DNA from: Helopsaltes ochotensis
Lineage: Eukaryota; Chordata; Aves; Passeriformes; Locustellidae
Length of the DNA: 64,000 nt
Direction of reading: 5' to 3'
NCBI GenBank assembly: GCA_013400155.1
Contig: VXBM01000016.1
Coordinates: 1,740,620-1,804,619, forward strand
Part shown: positions 11,811 to 24,955 of the stretch, piece after piece
Position numbering within the stretch: the stretch's first letter is position 1
Layout: each line of letters begins with the position of its first letter
Notes under the pieces: model-generated
What the model was told of the DNA's origin: nothing
Seen by the model: the letters and a program-made list of their open reading frames with translations, nothing else
The model's database searches: none
Position numbers and translations under genes: made by a program

Positions 11811-14800
11811 ACTCCTTGATCACTTGTTTGCACAGCATCATATCTTTGCTCAATACAGTTCTGCGTCGATGGAAATCTCCCTGTGAACATTGTTTTGAGT
11901 TTGCAGCACTGACAGCGAAAGCTGTTCTCAGCAGGCACGAATGCCAGGAAGCCACATGCTGCTTCACTTTGTTTCCTGACTGTACCAGCATAACTCTTAA
12001 AAATGAGACTTTTGGCACAAATAACCACAATCGCACTGACAGGATATTCTATCATCACTGTTTAAAATGTGATGTTTAGTGAAAACTCTGCCGGATGTAT
12101 CTTTATAATTATTCACACAAAAAAATCAAATAAAAGAGAAGCGTTAAGGTTCCAATGTAGAAAAGCACTGAATATTCCCTTTAAGCTCTTTTTTATACCA
12201 ACCCAAGTTTGGCAAAATATTAGCCATTAGCATGCATGTTTGGCAAAAGTTAGCATGCTCAAGCCCTCTGTCTAACGTAAGGTTAATTCTCATAGAAGCT
12301 AAGATGAATGTTTTACCATCCTCCTTCATCTCTACTGTGAGATTCTAAACACCCTTTAAAATATCACCTCTGCAGCACTGTCAACAGAAAGCAATCATTT
12401 TGTCTGCACAAACTGAAATACCTAAGAGAGCCTTTGTTTCCAAGGATAGGTACCCAAAACTCTGAACACAAGACAGTTTTAAAGGAATCTAAACTGGAGT
12501 TCCAAAAAAACAAAGGCAAGGAAAATCACTAAATAGCTATGAAAAGCAGTTTGTAACTTCAGTTACACTAACTTCAGTGTTGCCTGATTTTTAATGGTTG
12601 AAAATTGGAATCTTAATGTTATACTAACACGTTTTTACATTTGCAGTAGAAACAGATGGAATAATGTTGCTCATGCTATGCCAACACTGTGTTGTTACAT
12701 AGTCTTTATTAAAATTGCTCCAAGGCAAAAGAGCTGTATGCAAAAGGTGAGGGGCAGGGAAAGTTGGCAACTGCCTTGGATGTTCAGGCTTGAGTCCTTT
12801 AACTCTGAGCCAGCTCTGTGCTTCACTGAGAAACCCCCACATCTTCATGAAGGGTGAAGTGGAGGGGAAGCTGGGTGCAGGGTACTGAGTGAACTGTGTC
12901 TATGAGACCCTTGGCCTGCCAAAGGCCGTGGAGACACACAAATAAAAAGGAACAGCAGGAGAAGGGTAACATGTACAAAATGAAGAAAACCAAGCTTCAC
13001 AAATTAAAGCAGCAGAGAAAAGTACAAGAAGAATGAGATTTAAAGGACATTATTGAATTATCATCAGCTTAGCTTTAAATCCAGGAAAATCCCCCAAGTT
13101 TTCCTTCCCTATCTTGGCCAGAAATTAATCCCAGTTCCAACAAATGGGATGTCGAGCAGATAGGCACCTGTGTGTGTGCATATATGTGTCTTGAGTATGT
13201 GCTTCTACAGTATGATCCACAACCCCTAAATGAGATGGAACCATTCCCATTTGGCTTCACTGGGTTTTGGATCAGGTCCCCAAACTGTGATTTAGGTTGG
13301 GGAAAAAAAAAAAAGAAAAAAAGAAAAGAAAGGGACAATAATATGCCAGATTAATTCACATTCTGAAAAATCTGATCGGATCTGCTGTGGAGGAGGGGGA
13401 CGAGGAGGGCAAAAATACCCAGACCAAAAACCAAAACAATCCCCCTCCAACTTTTAATCTTCCAACCATGTAAATGCCTTCAATTAACTAACATTGATTT
13501 CCCTTTGCTTATATTGAGAACTTTTATGTCCCAAAAGGAAGCAGTAAAAACATTTCCATGATAACCATAAAGATCACTGAAAAGAAAATAAAGTTTTCTG
13601 TTTCATTACCTTTTCTGTGTGGTAATCAAACACAGAGGAAGAACAGTACAGGTTCAATTAAGTAACTAAATAAAAAGGAATTAAAAGCCACAGGGGATCT
13701 TTATTTTACTTATGTTCAAGTAGGGTCCAACTCCAGGCCTCCTTGACTTGTTTGTACCACATAAAGGGGTTTAATTTCTATGAACCAGTCTTTTAGCATT
13801 AGCTGATCATAATTAGGAAAATGGGGTTAAAGAAAACAGAGGTACTGAAAATAGCTTTTCCCAAGTGTAACCTTCCCTCCTCTCTGCTTCTTTCCAAATG
13901 GGATTATCCTGAGCTCTCAGCACACAGCAAAGTAAAAATGAACCATTCAGCAGAACAAAGGTTTTTCCTCTGTGTCAGAAACAAGTCAGGAAAACATTGA
14001 ATGCTCTGTCCCAAATTAGCAAGTGTCTGAGCACATGCTCATCTTTAAGCACTTGCTTAGATGTTCCACTGACTTCAGGTTTAGCATCTGCTTTAAAAAG
14101 CTCACCATGTCTTGCAGAATTGCAAGTTCATACTAAGTGGTGAGAGATTCATTTAAAAAGGAAATATGATTTTTGATTTTTTTTTTTAGAACTTGAAAAA
14201 AAATAGCTGTGGGTTTAGTTTTGGATTTCTTATTTTGAAGTCTGGGTTCTTATTTTAAGCAAATAACTCATGACTTCATTATAGACAGCTTCACATGGGC
14301 AAAAACAAAGCTCCTGGAGACGTATGCAGTATTAAATTTGTGCAGATAGCTGAATGGAAAATTTCAAAGGAACTGGCACTTAGGAGATGCTTTGCCAGTG
14401 GAAAGCGGTTTTGTGGGAATCTTGGATTACATATACATGTATGCCAGTGCATACACACACACAAAAATTATCACAGGAAAATTAGGCATTTCACTTCAGA
14501 CAACAGCACAAATTTTAGAGATTCAAATGAAGCCGTTGTTTCATCCACAGCCTTTACACACACTGGCTGGGATTCATCACCTCTAACCCCTGAAGCCTCA
14601 AAGTCACTTGTCCCAGGCTACACCAGACATATGAGTGGGTGACTGGGGGTGCCACCCAGAGGGGCAAGTGGACTGTCTCTGGCACAGCAAAGGAACCAAA
14701 ATGCCTTTCAATCTCCCCAGTCCGATCTTGAACCTGCAATACACCTGCTCAGCTTCATCAGGGACCTGTGGCATCCCTGTTCAGCCATGGTTCACTATCC

Positions 14801-14950
14801 CCCTCTGCAGCATGGACCCTCAGGGCTCAACATGCCTGCAGCCAGCCCTCCTTCCCACCCTCTCTGGCCATCAAATAGAGAAGAGCCAAAGGCAAGAAAG
14901 CACCACCACTCCTGGTATGGCAGCTGATGCTCCACCAAGCATTCAGCTGG
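11811..14950. other. Non-coding stretch, no recognised gene
   Basis: Ordinary sequence with small A-rich patches (13301-13334, about 14180-14205). No ORF resembles a known protein, and no RNA gene or transposon is recognised. Confidence 0.45.
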
Positions 14951-14955
14951 GTCAT

Positions 14956-15493
14956 TGTACTGGTTTGAAAGCAAAACCAGTGACATACTCCAAGTCAGAA
15001 ATACAATTTAATAAGAGGAAAAGAAAGAAGTAAAATAAAATAAAATAAATGCAATAGTACAAAAAAAACCACTGACAGAGTCAAAATACAACCTGACACC
15101 CTGTTAGTTAGGGTGGTGGTAGTCCTGATGAAGTGGTATTGTTGAAGCAGTGATCTCATAGAAAGGTCTGGTAGCTCTTGCCATCTGCGAATCCAGGGGG
15201 TAAGGGCCCAGAGGGCTGTATCCCACATTATATCCAGGTGGGATTGCTTGGCACTTCCCTCTGGGCGGAGCATATCACAATGGGATGATGTCATTCTATG
15301 AGTCCTGCAGTGGGTCCTTGAGTGCTCATTAAACAGAGAGAGCTCCCAGAGGGAGTTATCTAAGAGTCATGGGCAAGGCATTGATGGGCCCATTAACAGG
15401 AGATAAGGGAAACACTGCCCACCTTGGTTTTCAACCACGAAGATGGTGATAGAATACACACTTTGGGCACATTTTACATTGTAACCTAGGACA
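14956..15493 (-). mobile_element. Solo LTR of an endogenous retrovirus
   Basis: A 538-bp unit that begins TGTACTGG and ends CCTAGGACA on the plus strand (TG...CA termini). It is flanked by a perfect 5-bp direct repeat GTCAT at 14951-14955 and 15494-15498, the target-site duplication. No internal retroviral genes adjoin it, so it is a solo LTR left by LTR-LTR recombination. Minus-strand orientation is inferred from promoter-like order on that strand: a CRE-like TGACATCA (15293-15286), a GC box CTCCGCCC (about 15270-15263), a TATA-like TATAAT (15233-15228), then ATTAAA (15012-15007) about 50 nt from the end. The 5-bp duplication fits ERVL/ERV3-type or similar avian elements, but the family is not proven. 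Confidence 0.85.
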
Positions 15494-15498
15494 GTCAT

Positions 15499-18400
15499 AT
15501 AGAGAAAAAGAGAGATTGTACCATCATGTTTCATGAGCAGTCAGTAGAATTGTACATCTCACCAAGAGCTGCACCTCCAAAAGGCACAATATGAGAAAAA
15601 AATCACTCTCAGAAATCTGTTTGCAAAAAGATAGCTTGGTATTGCTCATAAATTAAGCCACGCTGTTTCACTGCCAAAATATTCAACAAATTTCTTTTTT
15701 GGGCTGCTTATTTTTCATTCCTTCAGGCTACGTTTAACCAAGTAATCTCCCTATAAAACCTGGTTCCTGTTGCCATTCACAATGCAGTGGGTCTTGTTTA
15801 GAAATTCTTAGAATCGGTGCATTCCTGATACATGACAATCCTTCGACTTCTTCCCTTTTGAAAGGAACAAAATGGAAATCAGTCCTTCTCCAAGTTTATC
15901 AGAAGGGCAGCCAAACACTGATGTTATACAGTAAGATTTTGTACTGGGAACTAGGCAGCTATTTTAATCAGCAGGCTTATTTCACATCTGTCAAGGACAG
16001 TATATTTAGAACTGGACAAGCTATTTCTTTACTGCACCTCTGATCTAAAAAAATGACCAAAGCACAGCAATTCTCTGATGGACTCTTATGCACTTTGGCA
16101 AACCCTTGTGAAAGACTTTAGATAACACACCAGCTATTAACAGGGCCAGGATTTAAAAACAGTAAATAAATGTCTATGGCACATAGAGCTAGAGCCACCA
16201 CTGCTGTTTAATCAATCATGGCTATTTAATCATACCTTCTAGGCACCATCAGATTTGAGTGAATCACTCAGGGCAAGGCACCAAAATAAGACAAGCTCTT
16301 TTGTCACTGCTTACCCGCCCAGAGTAAAGCATATGTGAACATGATATAAGTAATGACCTCTGAGCAACTGACAGCGAACAGAGCAGGAAAGCTCTCCTGA
16401 GCCAGAAAGAAGGAAGAGCTTCTTTAAGGTACCCTTCCCAGCCATGCCACCAGTCAGCACTGCAGTGGGCTGCCAGCCTTTTCAGAAGAGCATAGTCCCC
16501 TCTTTGAGCATCAAAAGAAGCAGAAAGATTTCAGAAAGACCTTGCCTCCAAACTCCTTACCACAGCACAAAGATGAGAAAAGCCAGGTGGTGACCAGCCT
16601 CTGCTTAAAATTCACGCTTTTTGGTTAGCTGATAAAAGAGGAATGGAGCAGATGTGAAAACAGGATCCTTAGCAAGTGTTGGTAGCATAAAGAGTCTGCA
16701 GGGTCTGCAGGGATTACTGAGGATTATCCATTCAGGGCAGTAAGAAGTCATTCCATGCCCCACTGCTTGGCTAGAAACACTAAAACCAATGTGGATTTAG
16801 CCACCAGAAACAAATTGCTACTGCAGAATTTCATTGCAAGCAGTTTTCTTCCTTTTTAATTAGCCATTTGGATAATAAAAGGATTAAAAATGAAAGCATG
16901 TTCTAAGATTCCAGAAGCCTTACCCATCAGTCTCACCCAGCCTGCCATATGCCTTGTCTCACGAGCTGGAGCTGTGGGCTACAACCGGAAGAGGAGATGC
17001 TTGTGCTATGAACAACAAAGCTCCTTGCAGCCTGTGCTCTGCCTGCAGGGACTACAGCTTGTCTGCTGCAGCTTGGGCACAGAGCTGCCTTTAATGTCAA
17101 GGCAAAACACAGATAGTTGGCACTGTATCATCTTCCCCATTCTCCTCACTAGGAGCTGAAGAGCTTGGATTTGGGACCTCCTGTAATCAAAGATCTAGCG
17201 TCTAAGAGCCATTTGGACTGGCATCCTATTGATAGTAAGGCATTGAAAGGAAGTATCACCATCTGCACTCATGCAGACTGTCTGTTCTTTGAAGGACTTC
17301 TCAGAATGCTTAGATAAGCATTCGAGTAGCAATAAAATACTGAAGTACAATGCAATCCAAACCAATCACCACTAAACAGGAGTCTACAAGGACTTCCACA
17401 TACTTCCTACTTCTCCACTCTTCTACTTTTTTATGTTTTATGGGAAGAAGAAAAAAAAAGCTAAGTTAGGAGTTATTGTCTGGGGCATGCTAGTAGACAA
17501 ACTGCTTACTAAGGCTGAAATTCAATGACCTGGTCATTCATCATACAACCACCCAGGGACTGCTCCAGACCCAACCACCACATCTCTCCAGGGTATCCCT
17601 CTCGAACTGTGGTACAGGGAGAACTGCAGAGAGATCACCGCAGGTAACCACCTATCAGAAAATGTAGGAGCATTAAAAGAAACAAACAACCCCCAAAAAA
17701 CCAACCTTACACCTCCTGCTCTCATCATAAGCCACAGATGCTTAACAAATCCCAGGGGGAAATGCCTTTATGACCCTTAGAAGCTTGTGTTCCTCTAGGG
17801 TGCTGAGGACAACAAAAAATCCACCTGCTACCCTGAGGTGAGGAGTAAATTCCACCCTGATCCAACTAGCAATGTCATCAGGAAAACAGACAAGATATCA
17901 AAATACCTCCCTTGCCTTCCCTGTGCAGTCTCATCCCCAGGCTTGCCCTGGAGGGATGAGCAGTATTGCCCCTTGCCTCACCTGATGTAGCAGAAGCTTC
18001 AGCCCCGGACTGCCCTGGGGCTGTTCAGCAGGGCCCTGGCTTTGGCCTCTTGGAAGGCTGCAAACCCTGCACTTCTGCTGCTGATTTAATATTCAACTCC
18101 TCTGCTCCCTCGCCTCTTCCTGCACATCAGCTCCATTCCTTCCATGCATTTCTCACTTTCCAGCTCAGTCCTTCCTTTATCTCCTTCCCAACTTGCTTTT
18201 CACCTGCTTTGCCTAGACAGATCACAGCCACATGGTCATGGGAGTCATCTTTCACCCTGCCTATGGAAGTGCAACACAAAGTGTCATTTACATTTCAGTG
18301 ACATATTTTACTGCAGCTGCCAACTGCAGTCTCAGGATCAGGAGCTGGGGTCCTAACCACTTCCTCCAACACCCATCCATCCTGAAGCTGTTTTAAAAAT

Positions 18401-19100
18401 AATATGCCACTGGCAAGAGGTATAATGCAAGCTAGCAAAATACCATTTCCTCCATTAATGCCTGTGGAGTTATAACATTCTTGCCATAATCTGCCTCCAG
18501 ATGTACCATAGGTATTGAGAAAGAGCTCAGAGCCTCAAAAGAACCAGGAAATGACCACTTTCTGGGGTACAGAGTCAGCTTGTTTTGTACAAACTGTCTG
18601 GCTCACTAAAACAAGCTTGTCTTAGACTTGCCAGCCAAGCGATATGAGCTACTGCTGTACGTCTGGAAAATATTTATGATAAAAATTACGGTTGCAAAAA
18701 GAATAGCAAGTAAGTAGCTGATCCAGCTGGCATGCAAATCATGCATAATGTTTATCAGCACAAATATGTTCATCAGCACCACCACCTAGTCCTTCTGGGG
18801 AACAGTAGGTACTCAGGGATCTTTGTGACCATTAAGCAGTGGGGTTTCCTGGAGCCCTGCTAATAAATTTATTCCTGTTTTCTGTAAAACAGGAGAGGGT
18901 GTTTAACCATCTATCATACATTCCAACAGAGCAGCATCAGGCTTTTTTTTCCATCTCAGAGTGCGTCAGGGCAAGTGAGGCACTTCAGGCCTTGGACTTA
19001 CCTGGTATTTCATCAAGACAGTGCAACACCTTGCAAGCTCATCAAGCCCCTGGCACTGAGTAGAATAATGCTCAGCAAAATCACCACTGTCAGAAAACAG
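15499..19100. other. Non-coding stretch, no recognised gene
   Basis: No recognised coding, RNA or repeat feature apart from a small A/C-rich patch near 17678-17706. The ORFs are short and unrelated to known families. Confidence 0.45.
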
Positions 19101-19166
19101 AGCAACTGGGCATCATTTTAAGGTACATCCTATAGCAACTGGGCATCATTTTAAGGTACATCCTAT
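19101..19166. repeat. Perfect 33-bp tandem duplication
   Basis: Two identical, directly adjacent copies (19101-19133 and 19134-19166) of a 33-bp unit starting AGCAACTGGG and ending ACATCCTAT. Perfect identity in otherwise diverged DNA suggests a recent slippage or duplication event, likely polymorphic in the population. Confidence 0.97.
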
Positions 19167-22100
19167 CTCTGACATCCCTCCTCTGCCTGAGCAAGCTCCA
19201 CACACTGCAGCAGCCGAGTTGCATTGCAAAAGGGACTTTCCCAGAGCAAAGACAATGCCAGCCTGTGCTGAGTGAGCACCGTGCAGGTACAAAATCAGAG
19301 GGGTCAGAAAGGCCCCAAGACAGGGAGGTTTTGCAAGGACATGGCATGAAAACTGCTGAGACTCTTCTTCTGAAACACTGGAGGAGGAGGAGGAGGAGGG
19401 AGGCCCACCTCTGAGAGGTGTGCAGAGGGTAAGGCTGGATTAAAAACAAAGTGGTGCCACCAGGAACTGCTGGCTCCATGTGTCCTGCAGCTCTGTCTGT
19501 GCCACCAGGGCTCCCTTGCACAATCTGGATCTCCCTAGAGCCCCCTTTCTGGGGCAAGTCCTCTGCTGCCCATAAACACTGCTGAGCTTCCACTGCTCCT
19601 GGGTCTCTGCCATCTAAACAGCCACCTGTTTTCACTAAACTCAAGGAATTTAATACTTTAATCTTGAGAGTGGTCAGAAGGCAGACATGCTTCCCCTGGG
19701 AAACCAGGCTAACAACAGACTTGTAGTCTTCCATGTCTTTTGAGCAAAATAATTAATCTAGGAACTGCTGTATTAGAGCATACCTTAATGTTGCTAAGGG
19801 AGGAGCAACCAGCTCCCAGTCACCTTCCACGTTACTGTGGAAAGGTTAAAGGCAACATTTTGTGAGATCTAAATCAATCAGGATCTGCTTTAGCATCTGT
19901 CCCTTCTGAAATACCCTGACACCCAATCTGTCAGCAAAGACCAGTAAAGCATTTGTGCTCCCTCACTAGCCAAGCAAACTCAAGACACACTAGTTTTCAC
20001 TGTAGGTCTTTCCAGCCCTTTGACAGTTCTACATTAGACTGTTTTCAAAGGGCCAAATTAGAATAAGTCCTGTCACCAAAAGTATGATTTGGCTCTAAGT
20101 CCATAAATTCTGTGCTCAGTTCCTTGAAGGATGAGATCTGCTAATGTGACACAGCTCCTTGTATTTCTCTCTCTTCCTATAATAAAACAGGAAGAAAACC
20201 TCTCTTTCCACCTCATTTCCTATAAATGTTACTTCTTGCTCTCAGAGCAGCTTGGTCAGCTTTAGGATCCAGGACCAACTTTGTGCCCACTCTGCTCAGG
20301 CTTTCTAGAAATGACTTTGTTCCAGTGTGGGTCACCCAGCCTGTGGGACAACTAGAAACTTCAGTGTTTATTAGTTTTCATTTTCAGGGCTGAGTGATTT
20401 CTAAAGGAATAATTGTTTCCAGATGTCATGCATATTTTGCTCTGAAGGAATATACTGCAATCTCTGTTAAGGTTACAAAGCTGGAGAGGTTGTTTTTCCT
20501 TTTCCAAGTGGCTCTCTCAAGACGATTTGGGAACACTGTCTCTCCCATGTGCACCCTGCAAATGCTGGTAAGAGTAAGACCCAAGGTTTTTGAAAAACAC
20601 TCTTGGTTGTATGACACACTTCATAAAGCTGAAAAGCTGAGTGTGCATCTGTGATACAATTTTTGGGTTGCTCTGTAGGGAGAACATTGTATTGGGGTCT
20701 TAGAGCAAGGCCCAGTCAAAACCAGCCAACCCTAGAAGACTTAGATCTCCCCTTTTACAGGAGCATCCTCACACACTACATGGAAACACACTTCTGATGA
20801 TGCCTAGTCCTCTCTGACTTCAGAGTGCAAAGGCTGGAAAAGATAGAAGCATCTGAAGAAGAGGCACAAATTAAAAAAAAACTCTGCCACTAGGGACATT
20901 CTTGATCTTGACTGGTTTTTAATGCATTTCTTTAGTCAGATGATTTCTGTGCTTTTACTCTTAAAAGATGTGCACACATATGAGTAAGTACAGAATTTAT
21001 GCAGCGTCAGTCGAAGATTGGGTCAGAGCTCAGAAGAAATGCCATGTTATACCTTACAGGAATCAGTAGTTACATTATCCAAACTTGGAGAGGATGCTCA
21101 AAATTACTCCTGAGCAGTTTCAAAGTTACATCCATTTGGGTGTTCTGCTTTCAAGAGCCCTGATCTGTCACACTAGGTATTACCTAACAAGGACTCCTAG
21201 ATCTGGTAACCTAAATTTCCAGTTCCAGAAGTCATAATTTTCATAAACATAACTGCTTGTTGAAAGCCAGATGTGTTCTACACATACCATACAACATCAG
21301 GATGAGCAAGATTTCACATGAGGCCCATGGAAAGAGGGATGGGAAGAGAGCCCCTTCTCCAGCACACAACAAAAGAACGTATTTTGGACACCAGTAGACC
21401 AGCTAAAACACCCATACCAACATGAAAATGACTGATGAAGACAGAATAGTTGCATTTCCTTGTCCATGAAGTCCTGCAGGTTTGCTTATTTGCAAGGAAA
21501 CCTTGTATGACACTCAACTAGACTTGTAAATTCCTGAAAAATGCTGGGCAGCTGCAAGTGAAATGTGGCAGCTTTGGGAAAAAAATTCAGTATATAAATT
21601 GGTAAGAGACAGCTTTAGTGAGACTTAAATGCACTATTTGAACCTTTCTGCAATGGAATAATTAATTTCCTATTTTTTAAAATATTTTTCAATTTCGTGT
21701 AATGCAGTAAATGCATCACTTGATTAGCAAAATCTATGAATTTTTCTTTATGTCTTGTAACAAAAAAAAATTCAAAATTGCAAATTAAATCCACACAAAA
21801 TGAAAAATGAAGTTATCTCTCTGCTTTACAACTAGGAGTAGGTGGTGTTGAAAACTGTCCTAATAACACAGGACAAGACTGACAGCACTAAAAAAGGGAC
21901 TAGAAAAAAAAAATAGAGCCAGAAATAAACTGGCCTCTGCATCAGAGCATTCCATAATAGGTAGGAAAATATGTTCCTTTTTCTACAGAAATAGATTATA
22001 CAGAACACCATAATTTTGTGTACAACACCTACTTCAAAACAGCTCAAGAAGCTGTAATACCTAAAATAAGAAAATGACCAAACTTATGTCCACACTCAGC

Positions 22101-24879
22101 AAAATTCCAAATTTCATTCCAACGCTATATCACATGAATAGTTAGTAAGTAGACGCTAAAATATACTATTGAAGGCAAAGAAACATGGATCTAACTTAAA
22201 GGCTTGCCTGGGTAAGTCAGAAGGATATCCAGGAGAGTTTAAGCCTTAAACTTTAAGAGTTTAATCTCTTAAACATTAAGGAATGTTTAGGAGATTCCTT
22301 GAATGGGGCAAATTAACTTTAGTTGAGGGTATGCAAAGCTGAAGCACCACAAAACTTGTGATACTGCTGGGAACAGACTGTAGCCTCCAAATCTGCACCC
22401 CTAAATGCACTCTCAACAGTAAACAATTAAAATATTAATGGAGTTTGAGAGATGATATGCTAAGCGCTCAACCAATTGATAGTATCAAAGAATTATTGCA
22501 GATGGTGGTAGGGCCACCTGTCAGCACAAGCTGTCCCTTCACATTCTCCTATTTTCAGCTGTTTATAACTTTGTCAAGAAATCAACTGGTTTTGCTAAAT
22601 GTCTGATGAAATTAGATATCTCTTTGCAATCAAAGAAGACCTCGCCATCATTACCAAGACAAGCTTCTGAAATGTACTGTTTTGCCCACATTTAAGTGGT
22701 CCACAATTCTACCCATTTGGTTGAAAAGTCCTATTGTTTCCAGAATATAAAAATCCTGGGAGTAGGATTTGGCACAGACTACCCCAGTGAAGAATGCCCT
22801 TTTTGGCATCCCCCAAACCTGATCAGGCCATGGTGAAAAGTGATCACAGTTCATGCAGGGCCAAGAGACCCTTGTCTCAAGGTGCAGGGCTAAATCTTCT
22901 GACATCTGGCTGCACCAGCATGATGCACATCTCTTCTCTGTATGAACTGAATTTACATTTATTAATTTAATAATCTGATTATTTAATTTAATCTGATTAC
23001 TTTCATTCTGATATTCCCGAGTGCTCATGTGCTTCAAGTTCTTTAAAGTATGCTATGACATCTTATAAAAGGTCATCAAACCACACACAAAGCCTACCCA
23101 CACAAGTATAAAATAATAAATATATTTTAAAAAATCACTGTGCCACCTAAATGTTCCTCTAAATACTTGCATTTTAACTAAAAGCAATAGAAAAGAAGTG
23201 TAAGAAATAGCTTGCAAAAAGAAAAAAAGTGTTTTTCTTTCCTTAACAGCCAAAGGACCCCACATCAAAACACCCCATGGTGACCACAGCTCACACTTGC
23301 ATAACAGGCACTTGATCTGCATTAGATTTGCTTTCACAGGTCCCCTAAGCACAAGCAGTGCCAGGAGAAACTATGGTGTGGCTCAGTACCAGGGAAACAC
23401 ATAGCTTTTGCACATTTTAAAAAATACTAAGTACTTTTTTGATTTGTAGCTGCACTAACAGGTGTTATTGCAGCATCTGGAAAATGTGCTGTGTAAAGAT
23501 CCAATTCCAATTAATGGTTAGGCCAATTTTTAAAGTAAGTCTCCACTTTAAAACAGAACTAAGCCTTGACAGTGCCCAATCCTGCAACATGGCTAATTTT
23601 AAGAGGCAGAAATCCTATGAGATCTGATATTTTGCAAGATTTCCTATCCACATGCCTTCCAGCTTGAGAAGCAATTCAGAACCACAGCTATGGGCATGAA
23701 TCCAAGCTTCAAAGATACAACGTGGACTAATCTCTATTTTAATCCCCACTTCTCTTCTGCTGGGTATTACAAAACACGTTTCTGGTTTTGAAGCTTCTGA
23801 CTTTATCACTCTAAATTTGCAGCTGATACCTCTTGGTTCAGTTGAGAATGAAATAGTTAATGACTTTACCTGGCAATTAGCTTTCCTTGCTCCTCTGATT
23901 TACATGAAGAAGGCCGCATTGCCCTGCCCAGCCCACATGGATCAGCAGTGCTGGCAGCTGGTGAAAAGCAGACATCACTGTCCTGCAGGGGTGATGTCCC
24001 TCTGGGATCTCCCTTTCTCCAGCTGTGACTTTCAGGATCCTCTTCTCTCTGCACTAGAACCTCTCAGAAATTCTCTAAACCTGCATTTTTCAAGGTGGAA
24101 GCAGTGATTTGAGCACTGCACGACTGCCAGGTGAAACTCCTGAGATCATCAATATTCAGACACCTGTTAAAATGAGCAATGATGAGTTCTGTGTGCTGGC
24201 ACTCCATCGTCCAGCTTGAGACTGATGGAACATCTCTCACCATCCTTCAATACAGTGTAAGAGCAGCTTATGTAGATTGAGTTCGTTTGCAATGGCAATT
24301 ACGCTTTTTTTTATAAGATGCAGGGCGCAATGAGACTTCAAAAATCTCTCTTGTAGCTTCTAAATTTTCTGCAACACAGCAGATGAAGCTGTAGAGGGCC
24401 AAAATAGTTCCAAGAATGCGTCAGTGATTCAGTGTGCAGTGAGCAAACAGGCCCCTAGGGATGGGATGGTGCATGCCAGTGGTCTGACAACATCTCCAGC
24501 CACGAAGCAGTGACACAAAGCTCATTTCCCTGAGGACCTGGCAAATGACATTTCCTGCAAGGCTCTTTGGATTCCCCCCCGGACAGGGACAGGTTCTTCT
24601 AGCACAGAGGTTTCTGAGCCCAAAAAGGAGCCTTGCTTTGGATTCCCTGACCTTTTCACCTGGAAATGTGGTATGGAGAGAAGCTGCTTTTCCTGACACC
24701 ATCCAGCTGCCAACTCCACAGTGCTCTTGCAGCCTTGCCTGGCCCCAAGGCCATGGAGCAGGAGCCTCCAACCTGCCCCTGGTTCATTCCCTGAGCAAAA
24801 CTCACAACAGTGAATGGTGATGAGAACAACCAGGGCAGGGGTGGTAAGCAAATCTGTGACCCCTTAGAAGAGGGTTGTG
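19167..24879. other. Non-coding stretch with a GGA microsatellite
   Basis: A short (GGA)n run at about 19380-19399 explains the poly-Leu of a fortuitous minus-strand ORF. Otherwise AT-rich sequence without recognised features. Confidence 0.45.
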
Positions 24880-24955
24880 CCATCAGAAATGTGGAATAGT
24901 CTATTTCAGTTGAAAGGCACCTACGATGTTCATCTAATGCAGTTACCTGACCAAA
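24880..24955 (-). mobile_element. CR1 LINE 3'-end fragment
   Basis: The order TATTTCAGTTGAAAGGCACC, then TACGATGTTCATCTAATGCA, then GTTACCTGACCA follows the reverse complement of a CR1 3' tail (CATTTCAGTTGGAAGGGACC-type). Short and diverged. The homologous part may continue faintly to about 24990. Confidence 0.7.

Noticed and set aside
11576..12058. 160-codon minus-strand ORF as a gene
   Set aside because: Its recognisable part is a CR1 ORF2 endonuclease remnant with a broken catalytic motif; the rest is unrelated sequence.
19090..19734. 214-codon minus-strand ORF
   Set aside because: Its poly-Leu comes from a GGA microsatellite and its repeated C-terminus from the 33-bp tandem duplication. 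No recognisable domain.
22278..22300. Possible small hairpin (AAGGAAT ... ATTCCTT)
   Set aside because: Only a 7-bp stem with a 9-nt loop; far too short for a microRNA precursor and expected by chance.
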